Assembly: GCA_903822375.1 (NCBI GenBank)
Contig: CAIJOU010000245.1
Location: forward strand, 1-21,283
Length of the DNA: 21,283 bases
Origin: Candidatus Hydrogenedentota bacterium
Lineage (GTDB): Bacteria > Hydrogenedentota > Hydrogenedentia > Hydrogenedentales > CAITNO01
Direction of reading: 5' to 3'
Shown: positions 1 to 6,969 of the stretch, in pieces
How positions within the stretch are numbered: the first letter of the stretch is position 1
Layout: every line of letters starts with the position of its first letter
The notes under the pieces: generated by a model
What the model was told of the DNA's origin: nothing
Seen by the model: the letters and a program-made list of their open reading frames with translations, nothing else
Database searches by the model: none
Position numbers and translations under genes: made by a program

Positions 1-45
1 GAACAGGAAGATCACGACCACAACGATGAGTATGCGTTTCTTCAT
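1..45 (-). CDS. N-terminus of an exported or membrane protein (partial)
   Basis: Only the first 15 codons are inside the window, reading MKKRILIVVVVIFLF and continuing past base 1. A short basic stretch followed by an unbroken hydrophobic run is typical of a signal peptide or an N-terminal membrane anchor. The ATG at 45-43 (minus) is preceded by GGAG (54-51 read on the minus strand) at good spacing, which supports the start. The gene is divergent from the sugar isomerase at 233. The function cannot be told from this fragment. Confidence 0.6.
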   Translation of the reverse strand, partial: MKKRILIVVVVIFLF

Positions 46-55
46 GGGGTCTCCG

Positions 56-76
56 GGCGGGATGGGTATTCCCGCC
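56..76. other. Small inverted repeat in the leader of the partial minus-strand gene
   Basis: GGCGGG at 56-61 and CCCGCC at 71-76 form a perfect 6-bp stem with a 9-base loop. It lies just upstream of the ribosome binding site of the gene starting at 45 (minus), so in that transcript it would be a 5'-UTR hairpin. Short GC stems occur by chance in GC-rich DNA, so a function is uncertain. Confidence 0.3.
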
Positions 77-129
77 TTGCACACAGGATAATCGTTTCCG
101 GGAAGCGCTGTCCACGCGGCGGCCGCAGG

Positions 130-159
130 TTGACGCCGCGCGCCTGCCGCGACTACGAT
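130..159 (+). promoter_or_regulatory. Candidate sigma70-type promoter for the sugar isomerase gene
   Basis: TTGACG at 130-135 and TACGAT at 154-159 are separated by 18 bases, close to the housekeeping consensus. The predicted transcription start would fall near 166, upstream of the ribosome binding site (AGGAGG in 222-228) and the ATG at 233. This makes the alternative upstream start at 170 unlikely. Confidence 0.5.
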
Positions 160-232
160 AGGCCATCGTTTGCGCGCCGCGCGGATGCGGCATACTGCCG
201 CGCTTCGCGTGTGCATACAGCAGGAGGTGGCC

Positions 233-1081
233 ATGCGGATTGGATTCAACATGTTGCTGTGGACGCCCTTTGTCACCGAGGAGCATTTTCCGCTCTTTGA
301 GAAAATCAAGGCCGCCGGGTACGACGGGGTGGAGATTCCGCTGTTCAGCGGGGACGCCGGCCACTATGCGCAGGTGGCCCGTGCGCTTGCGGACAACGGA
401 CTGGCCTGCACGACCGTGACGGTCATTCCGGACGAGGCCCACAATCCGATCAGCCGCGATGCGGCGAACCGTGAAGGGGCCGTTTCCTATCTAAAATGGG
501 CGGTGGACTGTTCGGCCGCGCTGGGGGCGGAAGTGCTTTGCGGACCCTACTATCAACCGCTGGGCGTGTTCACCGGGAAAGGCCCCACGGACGCCGAGAA
601 GGAGCATGCCGCGGAGGTGCACCGGGTCATTGCGGGCGTTGCACAGGAGGCTGGAGTGCTGCTGACCATTGAGGCGCTCAACCGATTCGAGTGCTATTTC
701 CTGAACACGTTGGCAGATGCCGCGGACCACGTGCGGCGTGTCGGACATCCGAATTTCAAGGCCATGTACGACACCTTCCACGGCAACATCGAAGAGCGCG
801 ACCCCGTTGGATGCATCCGCAACCACGTCGCTGCGCTTGGCCATTTCCACGTGTCCGCCACCGACCGCGGCACACCGGGCCGCGACCATGTGGCCTGGGC
901 GGAGACCTTCCGCGCGCTCAAACAGGGCGGTTACGACGGCTGGTTGACGATTGAGGCCTTTGGCCGCGCACTGCCCGACCTTGCCGCCACCACCTGCGTA
1001 TGGCGCGACCTGTCCGGCAGTCCCGAGGAGGTCTACGAGGAAGGCTATCGCCTGATTGCAGAGGGTTGGGCCTCGGCGTAG
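233..1081 (+). CDS. Sugar epimerase/isomerase, D-tagatose/D-psicose 3-epimerase-like TIM barrel
   Basis: This 282-residue protein belongs to the xylose-isomerase-like TIM-barrel superfamily (AP endonuclease family 2 fold). Its metal and catalytic pattern resembles D-tagatose 3-epimerase/D-allulose 3-epimerase: Glu147 in IEALNRFE, Asp180 and His183 in MYDTFH, His206 in FHVSATD, Arg217 in GRDHV, and Glu241 in IEAFG. In the family these residues hold a divalent metal and move a proton at C3 of a ketose. The start at 233 is chosen because AGGAGG sits just upstream and a promoter-like pair ends at 159; the frame stays open upstream without family similarity. No signal peptide is present, so it is probably cytoplasmic. 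It appears to be transcribed alone. Hydroxypyruvate isomerase or inosose isomerase are alternatives within the superfamily, because the substrate is not readable from sequence. Confidence 0.85.
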   Translation: MRIGFNMLLWTPFVTEEHFPLFEKIKAAGYDGVEIPLFSGDAGHYAQVARALADNGLACTTVTVIPDEAHNPISRDAANREGAVSYLKWAVDCSAALGAEVLCGPYYQPLGVFTGKGPTDAEKEHAAEVHRVIAGVAQEAGVLLTIEALNRFECYFLNTLADAADHVRRVGHPNFKAMYDTFHGNIEERDPVGCIRNHVAALGHFHVSATDRGTPGRDHVAWAETFRALKQGGYDGWLTIEAFGRALPDLAATTCVWRDLSGSPEEVYEEGYRLIAEGWASA

Positions 1082-1114
1082 CTGTACCGGTCCGCAAGAG
1101 CGTGAAACAGACAC

Positions 1115-1200
1115 ATGGGAGGTATGGGAAGAATGGGAGTGATGGGATGATTGCCAGCTAGCCTTCTTCCAATTACTCCCATTCTTCTCATTCTTCCCAT
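1115..1200. repeat. Inverted pair of 9-base phased repeat arrays (ATGGGA core) between convergent genes
   Basis: On the plus strand the hexamer ATGGGA occurs at 1115, 1124, 1133 and 1142, exactly 9 bases apart. On the minus strand the same core recurs with period 9: its complement TCCCAT lies at 1177-1182 and 1195-1200, with one-mismatch copies at 1168-1173 and 1186-1191. The arms can pair, for example the perfect 13-base match of 1128-1140 with 1175-1187. The element fills the gap between two convergent genes (stops at 1081 and 1206). It could act as a bidirectional hairpin terminator. The plus-strand arm also has four GGG tracts with 6-base loops, a G-quadruplex pattern. Confidence 0.8.
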
Positions 1201-1205
1201 CACTA

Positions 1206-2591
1206 TCATCGCGTTTGCAGTGATCGCAACTGCTGCATCACGGCATCCCATCCGTGCAGCGCATTGGGCGGCAGTGGGTGTGCCGCGTTATAGGCTTCCA
1301 GTGCCTGCTGCGGTTCGATGGTGTTTGGTCCTTCGTCCATCCCGCCATCCGCCATCTTCATCTTTTCGACATTCAGTCCCAGGTGTTTGGCGAAGAAGCG
1401 GTACACCGCCTGGCGCTTCGACGGCCCATAGTCGTGAACCTCATCGGCAAGATGCACGTTTTCCACATCCTGTTCCCTGCCGAAAAGGCCGTACACCTTC
1501 CGCAAATAGGGATATTCCAGACGGGGCACGGTGCAGGTCCAGTCGAACCCGTCCGACACCACCAGCAACGGCCGCGGCGCGGCCAGCGCCGCAATCTCCG
1601 CGTTGTTTGTCGCATATTCCGCACCCCGGTGAATGGGCATCCCAACTTCGCATTGGCATCCGCCGTAGCACCAGGAAGAGACCATCACCACCGGCGCCGC
1701 CACGGTTACACGGTCGTCGACCGCCGTGCAAAGAAAGGTTTGCGTGCCGCCGCCCGAGGCGCCGGTCATCCCCACCCGCGAAGAGTCGGCGTCGGGCAGG
1801 GCAAGCAAGAAGTCCAATACCCGCATGCTGTTCCACAACTGTATCGTCAGCGCGTTCGGGTTGCCGTGCGTCACCTGCCGACTCTCGCCGCGGCCGACCA
1901 TGTCATAGGAAAACGCAAAGGCTCCCATGCGTGCAAAGGTCGCGCCAAGCTGTTGTACCGACGGTTCAAAACGTCCCGAAGTAAAATGCCCGTGGGGAAG
2001 CAGCACCACGGGGTGCTTTGTGCCGTCCTCCGCCGGCGCGGGCCGGTACAGGTTGCCCGCCACAAAGAACCCCGGAATGCTTTCAAAGTACACGTCTTCG
2101 ACCGAGTACCCTTTTTCTTCGCGGCGGCTGTGCAGCACGGCGTTCAGCGGCGTCCGCGCGGGAAGCGGGTCCAGTTGGGCGCCCTTCAGAATACCGGCCC
2201 GAATGGTTGCCGCCCGCGTCTTCCATCCCTGCAAATCGTGAGCATACGCGGCAACGCGCCCCAGATTGGAATCGCCGCACTCAAGCTTCACTTCCAGTGC
2301 ATACACAAAAAGCGCTGAAAACGCCGTCAGTAAAATGCATGCCCCAAGCGCAAGCACAGCAGTCCAAATTCGGGTCGCGCCGGACCGCCAGAATATCGCC
2401 CCCACCAGGGCACACAACACCGCTACGACAATTACGCCTGAGGTCACAAGCGGAACAGCGCTGGAATTCACGCCCACTCCGTAAGCCACCAGTTCGGCGT
2501 GCACCAGCGCCGAACGCTCCAACACCGCAAGTGCGCCAGCGGCAACCCACAGGCAAAGGCCGGCAGCTCTTCTCAGGAACACGTGTTTCAC
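1206..2591 (-). CDS. Membrane-anchored alpha/beta hydrolase, acetylxylan-esterase-like
   Basis: The 461-residue product starts with about three hydrophobic segments within the first 110 residues and continues into an alpha/beta hydrolase of the acetylxylan esterase/dienelactone hydrolase type. Visible motifs are the oxyanion-loop HG in LLPHGHF, YDMVGRGES, the nucleophile elbow GASGGG, an acidic residue in SDGFDW, and a late His in DEVHDYG. By family it would cleave ester bonds, such as acetyl groups on polysaccharides, with the catalytic domain outside the inner membrane (inference). GTG at 2591-2589 is chosen as the start: GGAGG lies 10 bases upstream, and a TATAAT box at 2628-2623 places the transcript start below the ATG at 2732. 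It is convergent with the isomerase and divergent from the URO-D run. The three-helix N-terminal extension is unusual for such esterases. Confidence 0.8.
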   Translation of the reverse strand: MKHVFLRRAAGLCLWVAAGALAVLERSALVHAELVAYGVGVNSSAVPLVTSGVIVVAVLCALVGAIFWRSGATRIWTAVLALGACILLTAFSALFVYALEVKLECGDSNLGRVAAYAHDLQGWKTRAATIRAGILKGAQLDPLPARTPLNAVLHSRREEKGYSVEDVYFESIPGFFVAGNLYRPAPAEDGTKHPVVLLPHGHFTSGRFEPSVQQLGATFARMGAFAFSYDMVGRGESRQVTHGNPNALTIQLWNSMRVLDFLLALPDADSSRVGMTGASGGGTQTFLCTAVDDRVTVAAPVVMVSSWCYGGCQCEVGMPIHRGAEYATNNAEIAALAAPRPLLVVSDGFDWTCTVPRLEYPYLRKVYGLFGREQDVENVHLADEVHDYGPSKRQAVYRFFAKHLGLNVEKMKMADGGMDEGPNTIEPQQALEAYNAAHPLPPNALHGWDAVMQQLRSLQTR

Positions 2592-2622
2592 GGTAATCAA
2601 GCCTCCAGGATAGATGTTCGCA

Positions 2623-2628
2623 ATTATA
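2623..2628 (-). promoter_or_regulatory. Consensus -10 box for the membrane-anchored esterase
   Basis: Read on the minus strand this is a perfect TATAAT. It sits about 32 bases upstream of the GTG start at 2591, leaving room for a short leader with the GGAGG ribosome binding site. No convincing -35 hexamer is seen at 16-18 bases. Confidence 0.45.
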
Positions 2629-2631
2629 GCC

Positions 2632-2661
2632 TTTTCCCATACTCGCCATCTCCAGTACAAT
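2632..2661 (+). promoter_or_regulatory. Candidate promoter for the URO-D/HAD/pseudopilin/GH16 gene run
   Basis: TACAAT at 2656-2661 is a good -10 box. A weak TTTTCC at 2632-2637 could be the -35 element with an 18-base spacer. The ATG at 2702 follows after a leader of about 35 bases that includes GGAG. It would drive the plus-strand run and lies back to back with the minus-strand TATAAT at 2628-2623, so the two divergent promoters probably share a control region. Confidence 0.4.
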
Positions 2662-2701
2662 GCCTGCAGAATTTCTATCACTCCTCGGAGAACTCGCAAC
2701 A

Positions 2702-3817
2702 ATGAATTCACGGGAACGAATCCTGACCGCATTGGCCGGCGGCACCGCCGACCGCGTCCCTATTTCCACCTATGAATTGGTGGGCTATAACAGCCGCTCC
2801 TTTGAAAATAATGATCCATCCTACGCGGAACTGATGCGGTTCATCCGCGAGAAGACCGACTGCCTGTGCATGTGGGGGCCGGTCTCAAACGAGACCTTTC
2901 TCGGCTCATCCCACCCTGTGGAAATGGATGTGGAGACCGAACGCATCGACAATGCCACCATTACCCGTCGCACGCTCCACACGCCCAAGGGTGACCTGAC
3001 TTCTGCCACCAAGGTCTTCGACAACGTGCACACGACCTGGCAACTTGAGCACTGGTGCAAGGACCCGGTCGACGTGGACAAAGCACTTTCCATTCCCTAC
3101 GCGCCGCTCAAATACGACGCTTCAGATTATCCGCGCGTCACGGCCGAGGTCGGCGACCGCGGCATCATTATGGACAGTCTTTCCGACCCTCTCTGGATGG
3201 CCGCCGATCTCATGGAATTCGGCCAGTATACCCTTTGGGCGTTGACCGAGCCGGACCATTTCGCGCGCACCGTCACACTGATGCACGAGCGGTGCATGGA
3301 GAACCTGCGCCGCCTGCTCGCGGTCAACGTCTGCGACCTGTACCGCGTCTGCGGTCCCGAATACGCCACGCCGCCCTACCTGCCGCCGGACTGCTTCGAC
3401 CAATTCGTCACGCCCCATGTGCGTGACATGATTGGCCTCGTTCATGAAGCCGGTGCCAAAGCGCGCTTCCACTGCCACGGCAAGATCGCGCAGGTGCTCG
3501 ACATGATCGTGCAAACCGGCACCGACGCGATTGACCCCTGCGAGGCTCCGCCCGACGGGGATATCGAGTTGGCCGACGTCAAGAAGCGTGTCGGCGACCG
3601 GCTCTGCCTGTGCGGCAATCTGCAACTGAAGCTGCTCGAACACGGCACGACCGGTCAGGTTGCACAGGCGGTCCGTGACTGCATGGACGCCGCCAAACGC
3701 GGCGGCGGCCACATCATCATGCCCACGGCGGCCCCCATCAACACGCCGCTCGCGCCCAAGACGGTTGAGAACTACCGTTGCTTCATCGAAACCGCGTTGG
3801 AGCATGGTGAATACTGA
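2702..3817 (+). CDS. Uroporphyrinogen decarboxylase family protein (probable methyltransferase-like paralog)
   Basis: This 371-residue protein has the opening typical of the URO-D superfamily: SRERILTALAGG followed by DRVP at residues 18-20. It then keeps the family layout up to a HCHG motif (257-260), DPCE (278-281), CGN (304-306) and a C-terminal MPTAAPINTP segment (340-349). The superfamily includes heme-pathway HemE and zinc-dependent methylcobamide:CoM methyltransferases such as MtaA/MtbA. The His-Cys-His-Gly motif resembles the zinc-ligand motif of the methyltransferase branch, but the C-terminal Cys ligand position appears to be Thr/Ala. No heme gene and no corrinoid protein lie nearby, so HemE is unlikely and the substrate is unknown. 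ATG 2702 is preferred over the open frame from 2660 because the family start MNSRERI and a GGAG site match. It is the first gene of a plus-strand run. Confidence 0.8.
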   Translation: MNSRERILTALAGGTADRVPISTYELVGYNSRSFENNDPSYAELMRFIREKTDCLCMWGPVSNETFLGSSHPVEMDVETERIDNATITRRTLHTPKGDLTSATKVFDNVHTTWQLEHWCKDPVDVDKALSIPYAPLKYDASDYPRVTAEVGDRGIIMDSLSDPLWMAADLMEFGQYTLWALTEPDHFARTVTLMHERCMENLRRLLAVNVCDLYRVCGPEYATPPYLPPDCFDQFVTPHVRDMIGLVHEAGAKARFHCHGKIAQVLDMIVQTGTDAIDPCEAPPDGDIELADVKKRVGDRLCLCGNLQLKLLEHGTTGQVAQAVRDCMDAAKRGGGHIIMPTAAPINTPLAPKTVENYRCFIETALEHGEY

Positions 3818-3844
3818 GCGCCCCGTGGGGCAGGAGTCGATTGG

Positions 3845-4636
3845 ATGACACAACGTTCTTTGACCGGGCTTCGTTACTTTTTGCTCGATATGGACGGTAC
3901 CGTCTATCTGGGCCCCAACCCCATTCCAGGCGCGGCGGAGTTTGTGCAATCTCTGCGGAAAAATGGCCGTCGCTTCCTGTTTCTTACCAACAACCCCACC
4001 TCCGATGCGGCCCGGTATGCGGACAAGCTGTGCGGCATGGGAATCGATGCGGTGCCGGAGGAGGTGCTCACGGCGGGCGCGGCCACCGCGGATTACCTGG
4101 CGAACCATACCCCGTATCGCCGCGTTTACGTGCTGGGCACACCCTGCTTTGAGGACGAATTGCGGCGGGCCGGCATAGAGCCGGTGGAGGACGATCCTGA
4201 GGCGGTGGTGCTCTCCTTCGACACCACACTGACCTACGCGAAGCTCAAGCAGGCCTGCCTGCTGTTGCGCAGCGGACTGCCCTATATCGCCACCAACCCC
4301 GACCGGGTTTGCCCGACCGAATATGGCTATATCCCCGACTGCGGCGCCATGGCCGCGCTGATTGCGGAGGCCACCGGGGGCCGCACACCGCTCTATATCG
4401 GCAAGCCGGCACCCGAATTCGCCCGCATGGCCATGGAACGTCTCGGCGCCGATCCGGCCTGCACCGCCATGGTCGGCGACCGCCTCTACACGGATATGGA
4501 AATGGCCCGGCGCGCCGCCATGGCCTCCATCCTCGTGTTGAGCGGAGAGACGACACAGGAGGTACTCGATTGTGCCGATTGGCGCCCCGACTTCGTGTTT
4601 CCCTCCGTGCGCGAACTGAGAGAGGCGCTGGATTGA
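3845..4636 (+). CDS. HAD-superfamily IIA phosphatase, NagD-like
   Basis: The 263-residue product carries all HAD motifs. Motif I is DMDGT with nucleophile Asp15 and acid Asp17; motif II is LFLTNN with Thr48; the Lys is in IGKPAP near residue 183; and the acidic motif is VGDRLYTD near 210. The cap between motifs II and III is of the C2A type, as in NagD, 4-nitrophenylphosphatase and phosphoglycolate phosphatase. It would hydrolyse small phosphorylated metabolites, probably sugar phosphates, in the cytoplasm. It begins 27 bases after the upstream URO-D gene, with AGGAG in the gap, so the two are very likely cotranscribed. The exact substrate cannot be read from sequence. Confidence 0.85.
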   Translation: MTQRSLTGLRYFLLDMDGTVYLGPNPIPGAAEFVQSLRKNGRRFLFLTNNPTSDAARYADKLCGMGIDAVPEEVLTAGAATADYLANHTPYRRVYVLGTPCFEDELRRAGIEPVEDDPEAVVLSFDTTLTYAKLKQACLLLRSGLPYIATNPDRVCPTEYGYIPDCGAMAALIAEATGGRTPLYIGKPAPEFARMAMERLGADPACTAMVGDRLYTDMEMARRAAMASILVLSGETTQEVLDCADWRPDFVFPSVRELREALD

Positions 4637-4669
4637 ATTGGGAATTATGAATTAAGAATTATGAATGAA
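4635..4669. repeat. Heptamer tandem array, consensus GAATTAT, five units
   Basis: Units starting GAAT begin at 4635, 4642, 4649, 4656 and 4663, a strict period of 7. The third and fourth bases of the pattern are constant, and variation is confined to the last three positions. The first unit overlaps the stop codon of the HAD gene. The array is AT-rich, in sharp contrast to the surrounding coding DNA, and fills the start of the 64-base gap before the next gene. It resembles in style the short heptanucleotide tandem repeats known from cyanobacteria. Confidence 0.75.
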
Positions 4670-4700
4670 CAGCCGGACGGAACGGTGCGGATAAGGAAAC

Positions 4701-5870
4701 ATGGGCATGGAGAACAACGGCATGAATCGTGATGGTATTCACGCCATGGTACCGCGTGCGCAGATGCCCGAGCATGTGCGCAAACTGCGCGATACTTATG
4801 CCATCACGCCCGGGGCGCCCTTCTACCGCAAGGAATTCGGCTTCTTCACCCTGGAGCGCTGGCAGGCGGAGGGATTGTCCCCCGAGGCCGACCTGGCGCG
4901 TGAATTCGGTTTCGACCCGCCCGCCCTCCATCATTTAAACCAGCTCGGCTGGTGCGAGGCTGAATTCGAGCCGTCTTTCGAAGTGAAGGTGCTGGAGGAC
5001 CGCGGCGAGCACGAAGTCGAACAGGACCATGCCGGGAGGCACGTGCTTTACTTCAAGGGCCGCCGCAACGGGTTCATGCCGGAATACGTGGACCATCCGG
5101 TCAAGGACCTGCGTTCCTGGGAGGAGAACTGCCTGTGGCGGCTCAACCCCGAGTCGACGGAACGTTTTTCCGATCTTGACGCGCGCATGGCCGAGGCCCG
5201 CGCCTGCGCGGCCCAGGGCATGATCATCTGCCAGAATCTCATCGGCGGGTACATGTATCTGCGCAGCCTGATCGGCCCCGCCGAACTGCTCTACAAGACC
5301 TGTGAAGACCCCGATCTTGTTCATGCCTGCATGCGCGCGTGGTTTGATCTGGCCGATGCCCTCATAGCGCGCCACCAGGAATACGTGACCATCGATGAGA
5401 TCTTCTTTGCCGAGGATATCTGCTACAACTGCGGCGCGCTCATCTCGCCGGCAATGATGCGGGAGTTTCTGCTGCCCTATTACGCCGAGTTGATCAAACG
5501 CCTGCGCGCACGCCAGTTCGATCCTGACAGGCATCTGTACATCCAAATTGACACGGACGGATTCTCGGACCCGGTAATCCCGATTTACCGGGAGATTGGC
5601 ATGGACTTCATGAGTCCGTTCGAGGTGGCCTCCAACTGTGATGTGGTCCGCACGGGCCGCGAATACCCGGACCTGATCATTTCCGGCGGCATTGACAAGC
5701 GCGTCCTGGCCACGGACCGCGCCACCATTGACCGGCATCTGGAACGCATTCTGCCGCCCATGCGTGAGCGCGGTGGTTACATTCCCACCAGCGACCATGG
5801 CGTGCCCGAAGAGGTCAGCCTGGACAACTACCGATATTACCGGGAGCGCTGCCTCGAAATGGGCGGCTGA
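4701..5870 (+). CDS. Second uroporphyrinogen decarboxylase family protein
   Basis: This 389-residue protein is a distant URO-D superfamily member and clearly differs from the one at 2702. Recognisable landmarks are EDICYNCG (238-245) followed by ISPAMMREFLLPYY (248-261), the DTDG core (284-287), MDFMSPFE (301-308), SGGIDKR (328-334) and a C-terminal PTSDHGVPEEVSLDNY (362-377). These match the family's barrel strand ends. It lacks the N-terminal opening of HemE, and its context is not heme synthesis. Proteins of this subgroup are common as uncharacterised paralogs in Planctomycetes, Lentisphaerae and related heterotrophs, where a methyltransferase or sugar-derived substrate role is suspected but unproven. 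The ATG at 4701 follows AAGGA; ATGs at 4707 and 4722 are possible alternatives. Confidence 0.75.
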   Translation: MGMENNGMNRDGIHAMVPRAQMPEHVRKLRDTYAITPGAPFYRKEFGFFTLERWQAEGLSPEADLAREFGFDPPALHHLNQLGWCEAEFEPSFEVKVLEDRGEHEVEQDHAGRHVLYFKGRRNGFMPEYVDHPVKDLRSWEENCLWRLNPESTERFSDLDARMAEARACAAQGMIICQNLIGGYMYLRSLIGPAELLYKTCEDPDLVHACMRAWFDLADALIARHQEYVTIDEIFFAEDICYNCGALISPAMMREFLLPYYAELIKRLRARQFDPDRHLYIQIDTDGFSDPVIPIYREIGMDFMSPFEVASNCDVVRTGREYPDLIISGGIDKRVLATDRATIDRHLERILPPMRERGGYIPTSDHGVPEEVSLDNYRYYRERCLEMGG

Positions 5871-5919
5871 AACCTTCCGTGCCTTTTGCCTGTCCGATTG
5901 CACACAGGAGAATTCACAC

Positions 5920-6858
5920 ATGCGTTTCAGAAAAGGCTTTACACTGATAGAGTTGCTGGTTGTTATCGGTATTATTGGCGTGCTTGCCGCCATTCTGCTG
6001 CCCGCCCTAGCCCGCGCCCGCGAAGCCGCACGGCGCGCCTCCTGCGCGAATAATCTCAAGCAGATGGGCTTGTCCTTCAAGATGTACGCGAACGAGAGCG
6101 GCGGCGTGTTTCCCCCGATGCGCGGCAGAAACTGCGACGGTTCGCACCCGGATGCGTTGGCCGCCTCGCCGGATATGTCGACAATGTATCCCGAGTATGT
6201 GAACGACTTTGCGGTGCTCATCTGCCCCAGTTCCCCCTATGCCGCCACGCCGCTGGAAATGTGGGACCAGGGCAAGAACCCTTCCACCGCATGGGAATAC
6301 GCAAAAATAGAGGGGAAGATGATCTTCGCCGGAAACGGAAAAGTGGAGCCCTGCGAGGTCTACGACCATCCCTACCTCTACTTTCCCTGGGCGCTCAGTT
6401 CCCCGCTCATGAGCGATGTCGAGACGCTTAACAATCTCGAATTCGACCTGCTTGACCCGGCCAACAGCTTGTTCCAGCAGATCGCCAAGGATTACAAGAA
6501 AGCCGACCAGGACTGGACGCCGGCCCGGCCGTTTTCAGCCCAGGCGCTGGGAAGCACCGTATACCGCACGCGGGAAGGCATCGAGCGTTTCTTCGTGACG
6601 GACATCAACAACGCCGCCGCCGGTGCCCAGGCCCAGTCGGACATACCGGTGATGTGGGACGCCCTTTCCGGCGAAGACATCAGCCATTACAACCATATCC
6701 CCGGCGGGATTAACTCACTTTTCATGGACGGTCATGTGGAGTTCCTGAAATGGGTCTCCGGTTCGGGCACGCCCAATACGGGCAACCGTTTCCCCGCGAA
6801 CGGCGGGGGACTGCTGATTCACCGTTCCACACACACCGGCCATCACACGCAGGGATAA
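5920..6858 (+). CDS. Type II secretion/pseudopilin-like protein with N-terminal methylation motif
   Basis: The 312-residue protein begins with a class III signal, MRFRKGFTLIELLVVIG: prepilin peptidase would cut after the Gly before Phe7 and methylate the new N-terminus. The hydrophobic helix continues to about residue 30 and is followed by ARAREAARRASCANNLKQMG, the linker typical of the DUF1559 and related PulG-like families, which are highly expanded in Planctomycetes-type genomes. Near the C-terminus HIPGGINSLFMDGHVEFLKW is the matching closing motif. ATG 5920 has AGGAG upstream; the frame is open from 5692, but that part overlaps the preceding gene. It probably lies at the inner membrane or periplasm. 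No other secretion or pilus gene is nearby, so the role of this paralog is unknown. It begins 49 bases after the URO-D gene. Confidence 0.88.
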   Translation: MRFRKGFTLIELLVVIGIIGVLAAILLPALARAREAARRASCANNLKQMGLSFKMYANESGGVFPPMRGRNCDGSHPDALAASPDMSTMYPEYVNDFAVLICPSSPYAATPLEMWDQGKNPSTAWEYAKIEGKMIFAGNGKVEPCEVYDHPYLYFPWALSSPLMSDVETLNNLEFDLLDPANSLFQQIAKDYKKADQDWTPARPFSAQALGSTVYRTREGIERFFVTDINNAAAGAQAQSDIPVMWDALSGEDISHYNHIPGGINSLFMDGHVEFLKWVSGSGTPNTGNRFPANGGGLLIHRSTHTGHHTQG

Positions 6859-6871
6859 GAAATAAGGTAGA

Positions 6872-6958
6872 CTGTCAAATAGGCTGAAGTGGCGGCATTT
6901 TGCGCGACACGAAGGTTGCGCTTGCGGATAGAACAGGGACAACAGCCTCATTTGACAG
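6872..6958. repeat. Long-arm inverted repeat in the leader of the GH16 gene
   Basis: The 15 bases at 6872-6886 are the reverse complement of 6943-6958 apart from one extra base in the right arm, so all 15 positions pair around a single bulge. The arms are 56 bases apart. The left arm lies 14 bases after the pseudopilin stop, and the right arm ends on the GGGAG ribosome binding site of the GH16 gene (ATG at 6970). As RNA it would form a large hairpin next to the translation start. It could be a terminator-like or translation-control structure, or the ends of a small mobile remnant, but no transposase is visible. Confidence 0.65.
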
Positions 6959-6969
6959 GGAGACACGCA

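Noticed and set aside
1115..1200. CRISPR-like array
   Set aside because: The repeat unit is 9 bases with no spacers of 25-40 bases and no cas genes nearby.
2702..3817. Heme-pathway uroporphyrinogen decarboxylase (hemE)
   Set aside because: The motif pattern is nearer the methyltransferase branch, and no heme genes lie nearby; a second divergent paralog follows.
3122..4108. 328-codon open frame on the minus strand
   Set aside because: Antisense shadow of the URO-D and HAD genes, which carry clear family motifs.
4935..6221. 428-codon open frame on the minus strand
   Set aside because: Antisense shadow across two recognised genes (URO-D family and pseudopilin); no motif and no ribosome binding site.
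6872..6958. Insertion sequence ends
   Set aside because: Only 87 bases in all, no transposase and no clear target duplication; kept as an inverted repeat of unknown role.
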